From: JALYXI01 sp963795835
GTDB lineage: Bacteria > Acidobacteriota > Terriglobia > Bryobacterales > Bryobacteraceae
Direction: 5' to 3'
Assembly: GCA_963795835.1 (NCBI GenBank)
Contig: CAWCJC010000001.1
Span: 682,001 to 746,000 of the forward strand
DNA length: 64,000 nt
This document shows positions 1 through 9,280 of the stretch, one piece after another. Numbering within the stretch: the first letter of the stretch is position 1; every line of letters starts with the position of its first letter. Below the pieces are notes generated by a model. It made no database searches, was not told where the DNA came from, and saw nothing but the letters and a program-made list of their open reading frames with translations. Made by a program: the position numbers and the translations under genes.

Positions 1-360
1 GATTCCCGACTTGGCAGAGGGCGTGCCCGGCAGTGTTTGCAGAACGATAACCCGTCCGGGAAGGATGGACACCACGGACCCGAAACCTTTGGTAGTGCTG
101 TTCTGCATTTGCTTCAGCTGTTCGAACTGGCCTGGGTCGAGAAAGACGGAGTGCGGGTCCAGGCGGCGCAGCAGTCCCGGTATAGCGCCCTGGTAAAAGG
201 CCTGTTCGGAGTTGATCGGGTCGGCGGAATAAGCTTCCGCGACCGAATATGCATCGATCAGGCGTTTGATTTCGCGCTCTGGAGCTTGTTGTACGGCTTG
301 CTGTGCGACTTGTTGTGCAAAAGAAACCGCAGGTAGCGCGAGTAGTAACAGCAGCTTCAC
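1..360 (-). CDS. S41 C-terminal processing protease, N-terminal part (runs off the left edge)
   Basis: The first 120 residues of a secreted S41 (CtpA/Prc-type) serine protease are present; the catalytic part lies beyond the window. The start is GTG at 358-360, which overlaps the TGA of ddl as GTGA, so translation is coupled to ddl. Residues 1-15 form a signal peptide ending SFA-QQ. Residues 55-75 (QGAIPGLLRRLDPHSVFLDP) are the conserved N-terminal helix-plus-loop seen before the PDZ domain in this family, and the last visible residues (LPGTPSAKSGI) look like the start of the PDZ binding groove. Role inferred: trimming or degrading periplasmic proteins. It is the last gene of the arginase-ddl operon. 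Confidence 0.75.
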   Translation of the reverse strand, partial: MKLLLLLALPAVSFAQQVAQQAVQQAPEREIKRLIDAYSVAEAYSADPINSEQAFYQGAIPGLLRRLDPHSVFLDPGQFEQLKQMQNSTTKGFGSVVSILPGRVIVLQTLPGTPSAKSGI

Positions 361-1334
361 TTCGTGAACCTTGTTTCGCTTTTTCGCTTGTGGCGTTCTA
401 TGGCCAGGTTTAAAAGATTTTCAATCAGGGTGCCGAATTCGATTCCCGAATGCTGCCACATTTTGGGGAACATGCTGATGGAGGTGAAGCCGGGGATGGT
501 GTTGATTTCGTTTACGAACATCATGCCGGTAGCTTGGTCCATCAGAAAATCGACACGGGCCATGCCCTCGCATTCGACGGCTTTGTAGCAGCCCACCGCG
601 AGGCGTTGCATTTCGCCGGTCTGTTCTGCCGAAAGCTTGGCTGGCATTTCGATTGTGGCTTTGTCGAGCAGGTATTTGTCGTCGTAGTCGTAGAACTCGC
701 GGGAAGGGTGAATTTCGCAAGGGATGGAAGCGGTGGCATTGGCGTTCCCCATGACGGAGCATTCGAATTCCCTGCCCTCCACGCCGCGTTCACAGATCAC
801 TTTGTGATCGTATTCGGAGGCGATCTTGAGCGCCTCGATCAATTCTATTTGGTTGTGCGCTTTCGAGATACCCACCGAGGAGCCCAGATTCGCGGGCTTT
901 ACGAAGATAGGGAACGGAAGAACCTTCGAAATAGACGCGGGGTCAATTTGGCCGCGATTGACGACCAGGTAATCAACAATCGGCAGGCCTGCTTCGCGGC
1001 AAACCCGTTTGGTCATGACTTTGTCCATCGCAATGGCACTTGCCAGAACTCCGGCGCCGACATAAGGGAGGTCAGCCAATTCCAGAAGGCCCTGTACCGT
1101 GCCGTCTTCGCCGAAGGTGCCGTGAAGAATGGGAAAGACCACATCGAGCGGCGTGCTGCCGGGTTCCGGAAGGATGGGTCCCGGCTGCCAACGGCCCTCT
1201 TTCGAAATGAGGAAGCGCGACACCTCATAACGCGCGGGATCGAGGCCGGCGATGATGGATTCGGCGGAACGGATGGAGACTTCGTGTTCGCCGGAACGGC
1301 CGCCGTAGATAACGCCCACTCTGAGTTTGCTCAT
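357..1334 (-). CDS. ddl: D-alanine--D-alanine ligase
   Basis: This ATP-grasp ligase makes the D-Ala-D-Ala dipeptide for peptidoglycan in the cytoplasm. At 325 aa it has normal family length. Visible motifs are GGRSGEHEVS at residues 11-20, HGTFGEDG at 71-78, the ATP-binding KPANLGSSVGIS at 146-157, ARVDFL at 259-264 and the metal/phosphate-binding NEINTIPGFTS at 275-285. The start overlaps the end of the arginase gene by four bases (ATGA), and its own stop overlaps the next start (GTGA), so three genes are translationally linked. No residue that would suggest a D-Ala-D-Lac (Van) specificity was identified, although specificity cannot be fixed by eye. Confidence 0.93.
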   Translation of the reverse strand: MSKLRVGVIYGGRSGEHEVSIRSAESIIAGLDPARYEVSRFLISKEGRWQPGPILPEPGSTPLDVVFPILHGTFGEDGTVQGLLELADLPYVGAGVLASAIAMDKVMTKRVCREAGLPIVDYLVVNRGQIDPASISKVLPFPIFVKPANLGSSVGISKAHNQIELIEALKIASEYDHKVICERGVEGREFECSVMGNANATASIPCEIHPSREFYDYDDKYLLDKATIEMPAKLSAEQTGEMQRLAVGCYKAVECEGMARVDFLMDQATGMMFVNEINTIPGFTSISMFPKMWQHSGIEFGTLIENLLNLAIERHKRKSETRFTK

Positions 1335-2245
1335 AAGATCTTCTTTCCCAGCGCGGACATGATCAGTTCGACGCCTAAATCGGCCGTACGGTTCACTTCA
1401 TCGAAAACGGGGTTCACCTCCACCGCTTCCATGGAGACCATCGTGCCCGAATCGCAGATCATTTCCATGGCGAGGTGCGCTTCGCGATAGGTGGCTCCGC
1501 CGCGGACGGGGGTACCTACGCCGGGAGCATCGGTGGGATCGACATAATCGAGATCGAGCGAGAGATGAAAGCCGGCGGTTCCTTTTGTCGCGAAATCAAT
1601 CGCCTGGGCCATGACCGCCCGCAAGCCCCGTTCATCGATATCGCGCATGGTAAAGGCATGCACTCCGCTTTCCCGGACTTGCGCACGCTCCATGATATCG
1701 ACATCGCGGACGCCCACAATGCAGACGTTCTGGGGATCGATCTTCGGGGCGAAGCCGAACAATTTCGTGAGTTCGGGCGGACCCTGGCCGATGCAACAAG
1801 CGAGCGGCATGCCGTGAATGTTGCCGCTCGGACTGGTCTGCGGCGTGTTCATGTCGGCGTGGGCGTCCATCCAGATCAGGCCGATCTTCTGGCGCTTTTT
1901 CCGGAAATGTTTGGCGGTCCCGGCGACAGTACCGATCGCAATAGAGTGGTCGCCGCCCAAAACGAGCGGCGCTTTGTTGTCATCGAGCGCAGCGGCCACA
2001 AGCTGGCCCAGGCGCTCGCAAACCGCGGCGATCTGGGGCAGATATTTCGCATGTTTCGGACCTTCGGGGACGTTTTCCTGCTGGTCCACGGGAACGTTGC
2101 CCTGATCGTCGACTTCGTAGCCGAGCGCGGTCAGTTTCCGGTAGAGTCCGGCTACGCGAAGGGCGGACGGGCCCATGTCGACGCCACGGCGGTCTTGACC
2201 GAGGTCGAGCGGTGCTCCAATTACAGCGATTTGTGATTGCTTCAT
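1331..2245 (-). CDS. arginase (ureohydrolase family)
   Basis: A 304-aa binuclear-manganese ureohydrolase that most resembles arginase (L-arginine to ornithine and urea). The metal ligands are in GGDHS (97-101), DAHAD (127-131) and the SLDLDYVDP segment (229-237); the substrate-side EAVEVNP (273-279) is intact. The N-terminal GAPLDLGQDRRGVDMGP is typical of rocF-type arginases rather than agmatinases. It is the first gene of a minus-strand operon with ddl and an S41 protease. A formiminoglutamase or agmatinase is the main alternative but fits the N-terminus less well. Confidence 0.87.
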   Translation of the reverse strand: MKQSQIAVIGAPLDLGQDRRGVDMGPSALRVAGLYRKLTALGYEVDDQGNVPVDQQENVPEGPKHAKYLPQIAAVCERLGQLVAAALDDNKAPLVLGGDHSIAIGTVAGTAKHFRKKRQKIGLIWMDAHADMNTPQTSPSGNIHGMPLACCIGQGPPELTKLFGFAPKIDPQNVCIVGVRDVDIMERAQVRESGVHAFTMRDIDERGLRAVMAQAIDFATKGTAGFHLSLDLDYVDPTDAPGVGTPVRGGATYREAHLAMEMICDSGTMVSMEAVEVNPVFDEVNRTADLGVELIMSALGKKIL

Positions 2246-2286
2246 GCTTTGAGTAGCCTTTTTAGTTTGCGGTAAAACAGAGCGTT

Positions 2287-2646
2287 ATGACAAATGTTCA
2301 GGTGCAAGTTTTCGGAGTGAAGAACTCGGCGGAAACTCGGGCCGCCGAGCGGTTCTTCAAGGAGCGGGGGGTAACGCTGCACTTCGTCGACTTGACGGTA
2401 AAGCCAATGAGCGCGGGGGAGATTCGGCGTTTTGTGGAGAAGTTCGGGTTACAGAACCTGATCGACCGCGACGGAAAGGCCTACGTGGAAGCCGGATTGA
2501 AGTATATGCGCATGACCGATCCGGACTTGCTCCGAAAGATTGAAACCAGCCCGAAGTTACTGAAGCTGCCGCTGGTGAGGGGCGGGAAAGTGCTCAGTAT
2601 CGGCAAGGATGAAGAAGCCTGGAAGGCGATGCTGGCCGCTGGTTAA
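2287..2646 (+). CDS. ArsC/Spx-family thioredoxin-fold protein lacking the catalytic cysteine
   Basis: A 119-aa cytoplasmic protein with the fold of arsenate reductase-like (ArsC/YffB/Spx) proteins: beta strand VQVFGVKN, helix AERFFKERG, then VDLTVKPMSAGEIRRFVEKFG, and the cis-Pro region LKLPLVRGGKVLSIG. In relatives the position after FGxKK/N is a cysteine (selenocysteine in some). Here residues 10-16 read GVKNSAE, a serine encoded by TCG, so a classical reductase cycle is unlikely. It converges on asnS, and the two stop codons share the palindrome TTAA at 2643-2646. Function unknown; a non-catalytic regulator or a diverged reductase are both possible. Confidence 0.72.
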   Translation: MTNVQVQVFGVKNSAETRAAERFFKERGVTLHFVDLTVKPMSAGEIRRFVEKFGLQNLIDRDGKAYVEAGLKYMRMTDPDLLRKIETSPKLLKLPLVRGGKVLSIGKDEEAWKAMLAAG

Positions 2647-3950
2647 GGGCGAAGGCGGTAAAGCATCCGCGGGAACGCGATGGTTTCGCGGATGTGTTCC
2701 AGGCCGCACAGCCATGCCACGCAGCGTTCGATTCCCATGCCAAAACCGCCGTGGGGGACGGAGCCGTATTTTCGAAGATCGAGATACCAGTCGAAGGCTT
2801 CTTTCGGCAGGTGATGCTCCTCGATGCGCTTCAGGAGTAAATCGAGATCGTGCACTCTTTGGCCTCCGCCGATAATTTCGCCATAGCCTTCAGGCGCCAG
2901 GACGTCTACACCGAGGGCGACTTCGGGCCGTGTGGGGTCCGGGGCCATGTAAAAGGCCTTAATGGCGCTGGGAAAGCGGTCAACCATGATGGGCTGGGCG
3001 AATTGTTGCGTGAGGATGGTTTCATCGCCGCCGCCCAGGTCAGAACCCCACTCAATTTCACTGCCGTTGGCCTTGAGGATTTCGATTGCGCGGTCATAGC
3101 TGATTCTGGGAAACGGCGCGGCGATGGATTCGAGCTTTGTGACGTCTCGCTCCAGGACTTTTAGCTCTTCACGGCGGCTGTCGAGCACGCGTTCCACGAT
3201 GGAAAGCAGCATTTCTTCGGCTACGCGTTTGACCTCGTCAAGATCGGCGTAGGCCATTTCAGGTTCTACCATCCAAAACTCAGTTAAGTGTCGGCGAGTT
3301 TTGCTCTTTTCGGCGCGGAAAGTGGGGCCGAAACAGTAGACCTTGCCGAACGCCATAGCGTTCGCTTCGTTATAGAGCTGGCCGGATTGGGTGAGGTAGG
3401 CTTTGTCGTCGTCGAAGTAATTCACCTCAAACAGTGTGGTGGTGCCTTCACAGGCGGCGGGGGTGAAAATCGGGGTATCGACGAGAGTGAAGCCGTGGGC
3501 GTCAAAATAGTCGCGAACGGCTTTGATGATGGTGTGGCGAACACGGATGATGGCGTGCTGGCGCTGGCTGCGAAGCCAGAGATGGCGATGATCCATCAGG
3601 AATTCGGTCCCGTGCTCCTTGGGCGTGATCGGGTAAGGTTGATCTTCGGGGACGCGCTGGTGCACTTCGACCGATTCCACATCGAGCTCAAAGCCACCGT
3701 GGGCGCGGGCTTCGGCGCGGATTTTTCCGGTGACGGTGAGGGAGGATTCCTGAGTTAAGGATTTCAGGGTGTCGAAAGTTTCTTCGGGAAGGGCGCTCTT
3801 GACCGCGACGCATTGGATGAGGCCGGTGCCGTCGCGAAGTTGGGGGAAGATGATTTTGCCGGACTTGCGGATGTTGTAAAGCCAGCCGGGGATGGAGACG
3901 GTTTGATCCGTGTGAAGGGCGGCTTCGGCGATGGTGATTCTCTGGGGCAT
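2643..3950 (-). CDS. asnS: asparaginyl-tRNA synthetase
   Basis: A class II aminoacyl-tRNA synthetase of 435 aa that charges tRNA-Asn. It has an N-terminal OB-fold anticodon-binding domain (about 1-110, with VSIPGWLYNIRKSGKIIF), then the catalytic domain with motif 2 FGPTFRAEKSKTRRHLTEF followed by WMVEPEMAY, and motif 3 GFGMGIERCVAWLCG near the C-terminus. The Ala-type ESGQLY motif of AspRS is replaced by LTQSGQLYNEA, which favours AsnRS. Its presence suggests direct charging of Asn rather than only the transamidation route. It starts with ATG and is followed downstream by the convergent ArsC-like gene. Confidence 0.95.
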   Translation of the reverse strand: MPQRITIAEAALHTDQTVSIPGWLYNIRKSGKIIFPQLRDGTGLIQCVAVKSALPEETFDTLKSLTQESSLTVTGKIRAEARAHGGFELDVESVEVHQRVPEDQPYPITPKEHGTEFLMDHRHLWLRSQRQHAIIRVRHTIIKAVRDYFDAHGFTLVDTPIFTPAACEGTTTLFEVNYFDDDKAYLTQSGQLYNEANAMAFGKVYCFGPTFRAEKSKTRRHLTEFWMVEPEMAYADLDEVKRVAEEMLLSIVERVLDSRREELKVLERDVTKLESIAAPFPRISYDRAIEILKANGSEIEWGSDLGGGDETILTQQFAQPIMVDRFPSAIKAFYMAPDPTRPEVALGVDVLAPEGYGEIIGGGQRVHDLDLLLKRIEEHHLPKEAFDWYLDLRKYGSVPHGGFGMGIERCVAWLCGLEHIRETIAFPRMLYRLRP

Positions 3951-4021
3951 GGGGCTAGGTTTCAGTTTGGCAGATGCTGAGAAACTTGGGCTCTTGGGAG
4001 GCTTCAGCTTCTCAGATTCGT

Positions 4022-4450
4022 CTAGCGGGAAGACGTACCGCTGTCCAGCAGAAATCTTTCAAGAAAATCAGAAACGGTGATCATTTCGATAGAGTAATAG
4101 CGGCCCATGCGCAGCAGATCTTTGTCTCCCGTAACGATAAAATCGGAACCCGCTGAAATGGCACATTCCACGATTCGATTGTCATCAGGGTCGTCTCTTA
4201 CGACATCGAGCCGGTTCGAAGGCCTTACTATCGTCGCGGCATCCCGCAGAATTGCACGGGCTTCGGCAACCTGCTGCTCGGTAGCTTTAAACTTTCGTAC
4301 CAGGACTTCGGCCACTTCATTGAGTATGTCGTCAGAAATGGCCAAATTCAGTTCGCCTGCAATAGCCAGTTGAAGAATCTGGTACGGTTTGCCTCGACGG
4401 TAAACCAGAGCTGAGATCAAAACGTTAGTGTCAGCTGTTACTTTCCGCAC
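4022..4450 (-). CDS. PIN-domain toxin-like ribonuclease (VapC-type)
   Basis: A 142-aa PIN domain protein. Acidic residues expected at the nuclease site are visible: TADTNVLISAL (D8), the EVAEVL region, and the C-terminal DPDDNRIVECA...GSDFIVTGDKDLL block. It starts with GTG at 4448-4450, and this G is shared with the TAG stop of the upstream RHH gene (TAGTG), the usual coupling of a toxin behind its antitoxin. The role is inferred as the toxin half of a type II toxin-antitoxin pair; RNA target unknown. A 7-bp inverted repeat (3977-3983 with 4009-4015) just downstream could be part of a weak terminator. Confidence 0.8.
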   Translation of the reverse strand: MRKVTADTNVLISALVYRRGKPYQILQLAIAGELNLAISDDILNEVAEVLVRKFKATEQQVAEARAILRDAATIVRPSNRLDVVRDDPDDNRIVECAISAGSDFIVTGDKDLLRMGRYYSIEMITVSDFLERFLLDSGTSSR

Positions 4451-4686
4451 TAGCGAGCGCGGGCTTTGTCGCGGCGAATGTCATCCACCAATTGAGGTAC
4501 ATCCTCTTCTCGGATGCCCAAAGACGCTGCCTTGTTACCCATCTCATTCGCAAACATGGCCAGTCTGTCTGCTGAGAGGTACCTGCGAACAGCTTCTTCC
4601 ACCACTTCAGCAGGCCGGCGGTTCTGGTGATGCGCGATGTGTTTGACGCGTTCAATCAACTCATCAGAAAGCATCTGTTCAGCCAT
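4450..4686 (-). CDS. ribbon-helix-helix antitoxin-like protein
   Basis: A 78-aa protein partner of the PIN gene. Residues 4-40 (LSDELIERVKHIAHHQNRRPAEVVEEAVRRYL) fit a short strand-helix-helix DNA-binding fold of CopG/RHH type, and the remaining charged tail (REEDVPQLVDDIRRDKARAR) fits a toxin-neutralising extension. It is transcribed first and overlaps the toxin gene by one base. By family analogy it would bind the toxin and repress the shared promoter; no operator palindrome was identified upstream. Confidence 0.72.
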   Translation of the reverse strand: MAEQMLSDELIERVKHIAHHQNRRPAEVVEEAVRRYLSADRLAMFANEMGNKAASLGIREEDVPQLVDDIRRDKARAR

Positions 4687-4744
4687 CTACCCTTTATCTT
4701 CCCGCAGTTTTAGGATGGGCGCGCTTCAGTTGAAGCCCGATCGC

Positions 4745-7652
4745 TTACTCCTGCGCGCTGGTAGATACGGGGGCGCCCACTGGCGGCGCTTTCCCTGCGT
4801 CCAGATGATTCCAGTTCAGGATGGCGTTGAACGCCAGGAAGTAGGTCCCCTGTGTCTGCCACCGCCAAAAAGGCCGAAGCGCGAATAGAACGATATGCCC
4901 CTTGCCAAGCGGCACATCGGCCACCAGGGCGCGGTTTGCCAGGCTCTCGCCGCCCGCCAGCGTGCCGGAAAGCAGCATCGTGCTGGCATTTGCCGGAAAC
5001 TGCATGATCACGCGCGGGGCAAGCGCTCGAGTTTCCGTTCCTTGCGCGTTACCGCGTCCCGTTCTCCTCGGCGAATCCGGAACCGGGGCCGGGGCCACCG
5101 GCGCTGTTGGGTCCAGCGGCGAGACGCGTAAGGGAGTGGCCATAGGAGTTACATTTTGGCTGGCAGCGTAGTCCACTCCGCGCCCGAAGCCGCCACCCCC
5201 TCCCAAGCCTGGCGCCAGCGCGGCAGGGACGTTCAGCACCGGGTCCTGGTTGAAGTAAACAGGCATGTCTTTCTGGTCGAAGCCGTAAAGGATGGGGCTC
5301 TTGGCATCGTGAAGCATCCCCCGCAAAATCGAGCCTCTGGCAAAGAGAGCCGTTGGGTGTTCCACCGCTACCCCGGAGGCAACGCCAAACTCCGCCAGCA
5401 TGGCCGCCGTGGATCCATCGGCGATCAGCGTGCCGCCTTGTTCCACGAATTTCGAGAGCTCGGCCAACCCTTCCACTCCCATGCCGCCACGAATATCGTC
5501 ACTCTCGTCGACAGCGCCCAGGTTGGGTGTCAGCTTCGACTTCTTATAAGGAATGGGGTCCGGACCGGTGATCGGGATGCCCGCCAGTTGCGACTGAGGG
5601 GTGCCGCCCACGTGGGGAAAGAGAATGACGTCATACTTTGCTCGCAGATTGCCTTCACGGAGTTTCTGATCGGCGAAGTAGGTGAAAGGGACTCCATAAT
5701 AATCGAGCGCGGCGCGGGTCCAGCCTTCGTCCTGCGTGCGGGACCAGGAATGGACGTAGCCGATGCGTGGAATTTCCAGCGCGTGCGATTTCACGGCAGG
5801 CGCGGTCGCCGTAGCTACCGCAGCAATTCCCAAGCTCGTCAGTTGGGGTTCGAGCGCGGCGCGATCGGCATCGGGGATCAGGAATGCGCCGGCTTTAAAC
5901 TTGCGTCCATTCAGCTCGAAATCTTCCTCGGCGGCCAGCATTTCGACTTTGGGATTCTTAAAGCGGAAACTCATGAGCACGTTGTCGGTATTGTGCTCGA
6001 TGATCAGCGTCGTGCCACTGCCCACCACTCCCCCGATCGGTTTAACATCGGCGGTAATCAAGGTCATGGGCGAGGTAAGAATCGCTTTGTCAGTGAGGTT
6101 GACCAGCTTCAGATTGCGAAGGTATTGCATGGTCCAGCCGGTATCGTCATAAGGGCGGGGGTTGGCGGTGGGGTAATTTTGCACGGCGAAGTACATGTCG
6201 GCCAGAATGCGGTAGGGTTGGTCAGCGCGGATGATGTAATCGCCCGCGGCGACAGGCGTATCGCCGATTGTGTAGTCCAACATCGCTTTGCTGACTTCCA
6301 GTCCCTGAGCACGGAGAGCGTTGACCATATCGGCGGCGTTGCCTTTCGCGCGCTGGTTGGCTGGCAGGAGCCAGGCGAAGGTGGGGCCGGCGCGGCCCTT
6401 TTCCACCTGGCGCTTATTTTTCATCCAATAGTTTTCCAGATAGAGTTCTTTTTCCGTCGCCACCTTATGCATGGCCAGCAGGAGCGCGGATTCCTGAATA
6501 TTGGTGTTGTTGCGCGGACCCCACTTGATGGTGGGCAGCGGCGGATTCGGGCGGAACCATTCGCGGCTGGTGGTGGTGGCCGGAAGTTGGAGACGCTCCT
6601 GCACGGCCGGGCCATAACTCTGAACTTCATAGAAGCGGCCGAAAGAGTTGTGCGTCAACGCCATCCAAAAGAGATAGTTCGGTACCCAGCCATCGTAAAA
6701 GCCATAAGTCCAGACGCCGGGGACGGTGCGCTTGGCCATCTCCATAACCTCGGTTTCGGCAAGCAGCCACCACTCATTGATGGCGATGGGGTCGAGGGAT
6801 TCGTTATAAGGACCGGTTCCGGTAGAAACGTAAAGATAAGATTGCGCCTCGTGAAGATCGTGGAATACGGTGGGGTGCCATTCGAGAATGCCGCGCATCA
6901 TATTCTGCGTGATCTTGAGGTACTGGCCCATGCCGTCGCGATTGTTATCGTGCTGCACGTACTTGCCCCAGTACATCAACGGCGGGCGCGGCTTGCCGGT
7001 CTCTTTGCCGTAATACCAGGTATCCACCTGTTTTTCGCGGCCATCGACTTCAATGACCGGCGTAATGAAAGTGATCGAGTTGTTGCGGATCGTTCGAATG
7101 AAAGGACTCTCTTCGACGATCAGACGGTAGGCGAGTTCGATCAGCATCTCCGGGCCGCCGGTTTCAGGCGAGTGAATGCCGCTATTGGCCCAATAGAGCG
7201 GCTTGCCGGTTTTGATGATGGCGCGGGCTTGCTCTTCGGTGGTCTTGCGGGGGTCATTCAGCGCGGCTAGCTGGGCTTTGTATTTGTCGAGCGATTTGAT
7301 AGTGGCTTCGTCGGCAATCGCGAGCACTACCTGGTCGCGGCCTTCCTCCGTGGTACCGACCTTCCAGAACTTTGCGCGCGGAGAGGCTTTGGCCAGAGCT
7401 TCGTAATACCGGTGGATGTCTTTCGCGTAGGTGAGTTCGTCGGGTTTACCGGGGATGCGGCCGAGGAATTTGAGGGGAGAAGGAACGGTGGCGGAGGCGG
7501 GCATGTGATCCACCAGTTCTGTGGTGATGCGGGGATCATTCAGATATTGCTTGATAAGCCGGGTGTATTCTTCGTCAATTTTTTGGGGAGGCGCCGCAAA
7601 AAGCGGGAGCGGCCGCGAGCAGGACGAGGAGCGGAAGTTCTCGAGCGGTCAT
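4745..7652 (-). CDS. secreted M14-family zinc carboxypeptidase-like protein, signal peptide in a shifted frame
   Basis: A large M14 peptidase with a C-terminal extension. The uninterrupted frame holds 922 aa from an ATG at 7511-7513, but homology-like sequence continues upstream of that ATG (KIDEEYTRLIKQYLNDPRI). A start at 7650-7652 encodes a convincing signal peptide (MTARELPLLVLLAAAPAFCG) that meets the mature frame only if one base is removed from the run of six A (plus-strand T, 7579-7584). Zinc-site motifs include NSGIHSPETGGPEM and, further on, FHDLHEAQSY. The C-terminal 300 residues resemble a glutamine-amidotransferase-like domain seen in such proteins (inference). A stretch of TPVAPAPVPDSPRRTGRG is a flexible linker. 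The likely role is periplasmic peptide hydrolysis. Confidence 0.82.
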
Positions 7653-7896
7653 AGGTGTTTTCCGTGGCTGCTGGTTCCAGAGTTGTGACAGTTTTATCAA
7701 GGATTGTCAATGAGAGGGCGATCACCCAGCCTAGTTCTCTGATGGCTTTTGGTGCCCGTAATCGCAATTACTTTCACCTGCTGATCTTAAGGTTCCAACC
7801 GGGCTCCTTCGGCACTTATCGTACACTGGCATCGACCGCAGTTGAGGAATAATTACGGCGGAAACCGTCCTCCTGCGCTGGCGGCGTTGCCACAAA

Positions 7897-8942
7897 ATGG
7901 GACTGACGATCGCGCAACTCAGAAACTTTGCGATTTCTGCCTCGCTGGGCCGGCCGGCCACTTTGGGGAGGGCGATTGCGAGGCTAGGGCTTCGTTCAGG
8001 CAGACCCGATTCGGTCACCCGCGCGCGCGCAGGATTTGATTCTCCGGCATCGCGTGAAAGATTACCGCGCGGGCGATCTGGAAGCCTGTTACGAATCACT
8101 GGGGATTGAAGAAGATTTTCTGTATGCGTACGGTTTTATGCCGCGCTCGACATGGTCGCTGCTCCACCCGCGAACAGGGAAAGCGCTTAGGCGCGGCGGA
8201 GAAGAAGGTACTGGACATTGTTTCCCGTGAGGGCAAAGTGCATCCGCGCGACCTCGAACGGCACTTGGGCCGCAAACGGCAACTAAACGCATGGGGCGGA
8301 TACTCGAAAGCAACCACCCACGCGCTGCACTCTCTGCACCATCGCGGGCTCTTGCGGATCGCAGGGCGGGAGAAAGGAATCCGCATGTATGAAGCCTGCG
8401 TCCGAGAGCAAGACTACTTGGCGCCCCAGGAGCGTCTGCGGCGCTTGATCCTGTTAATCGCGAAGCTGTTAGCCCCCGTTCCGGAACGAAGCCTGCAAGG
8501 CGCGGTGCGGCTCATGAAGAGTTCCGTCGCCTTCAAGCGGGTGCTGCAACCGGGTGACCTGGATTCCGGGGAGGTGGCGGGTGTGCGCTACGTCTGGCCG
8601 GCCCAGATGCCGGTGCGCGGACGGGCGCAGGAACAGGTGCGGTTCCTGGCACCGTTCGATCCGATTGTTTGGGACCGGGCGCGCTTCGAGCATTTCTGGG
8701 GATGGGCATACCGCTTTGAGGCTTACACGCCGCCGGCGAAGAGGAAGATGGGGTATTACGCGATGCCGCTGTTGTGGCAGGATCGCGTCATCGGGTGGGT
8801 AAATGTCTCAAAGCGCGGCAACGGGCTGCAGGTGGAGACGGGATTTCGCGAGCAAGCTCCTCTGGAAGCCGCGTTTCGAAATCAGTTCGATGCGGAAGTG
8901 GAACGCTTCGGCCGATTCCTCTCTATAGGAAGCACAACATGA
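7897..8942 (+). pseudogene. ycaQ: YcaQ-type winged-helix DNA glycosylase, broken by two frameshifts
   Basis: Three consecutive frames encode one YcaQ-like protein. Frame 1 starts at ATG 7897 (MGLTIAQLRNFAISASLG). At about 7987-7990 (GGGC) the sense moves by +1 to FVQADPIRSPARAQDL and then LRHRVKDYRAGDLE. At about 8175-8200 it moves by +1 again to AAEKKVLDIVSREGKVHPRDLE, which stays open to 8942. The last frame holds the two wing-helix modules and the FLAPFDPIVWDR segment typical of the family. E. coli YcaQ unhooks DNA interstrand crosslinks (known). As written the gene cannot make a full protein; either it is decayed or the assembly carries two extra bases. It overlaps the next gene by four bases (ATGA). 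Confidence 0.8.
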
Positions 8943-9280
8943 ATGCCGACGATTTCCGGCGCTTGGCGCTGAGCTTGGAAGGAGCGACAGAAGGGAGCCA
9001 CATGGGGTCCGTTGATTTCCGGGTGGGCGGCAAAATTTTCGCAACGCTGGCGAGCATCGCGAAAGGCTACGGCAATTTAATGCTGACGCCGGAGCAGCAG
9101 CGGGTGTTCGTCGAGGAACAGCCGGAGTTGTATCTGCCAGTTTCCGGAGGGTGGGGCCGGATGGGCGCGACCCATATTCGTCTGACCGAAGCGAACGAGG
9201 ATGCCTTGCTGGGCGCGCTGCAAGTCGCTTGGCGGCTGCGTGCGGAAAAGAATCTGAAGCCGCGCCGAAAACGGATTTAA
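8939..9280 (+). CDS. MmcQ/YjbR-like protein
   Basis: A 113-aa protein of the MmcQ/YjbR (CyaY-like fold) family. The N-terminal MNADDFRRLALSLEGATEGSHMG, the strand DFRVGGKIFATL and the closing segment with GWGRMGATHIRL and a basic tail are characteristic. The start ATG at 8939-8941 overlaps the stop of the broken ycaQ (ATGA), so the two were probably co-translated. The family is often called DNA-binding, but its function is not established; neighbouring a DNA-repair glycosylase is at least consistent with a nucleic-acid role. Confidence 0.78.
   Translation: MNADDFRRLALSLEGATEGSHMGSVDFRVGGKIFATLASIAKGYGNLMLTPEQQRVFVEEQPELYLPVSGGWGRMGATHIRLTEANEDALLGALQVAWRLRAEKNLKPRRKRI

Noticed and set aside
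450..1490. Plus-strand open frame opposite ddl
   Set aside because: Shadow of ddl; composition is not protein-like and the ddl motifs are intact on the other strand.
4022..4686. Mobile defence island around the PIN/RHH pair
   Set aside because: The pair is flanked directly by housekeeping genes and shows no mobility genes or other defence genes.
5156..7270. Plus-strand open frame of about 700 codons opposite the M14 peptidase gene
   Set aside because: High-GC antisense shadow: low-complexity Gly/Arg/His composition, no recognisable domain, and the opposite strand has clear peptidase motifs.
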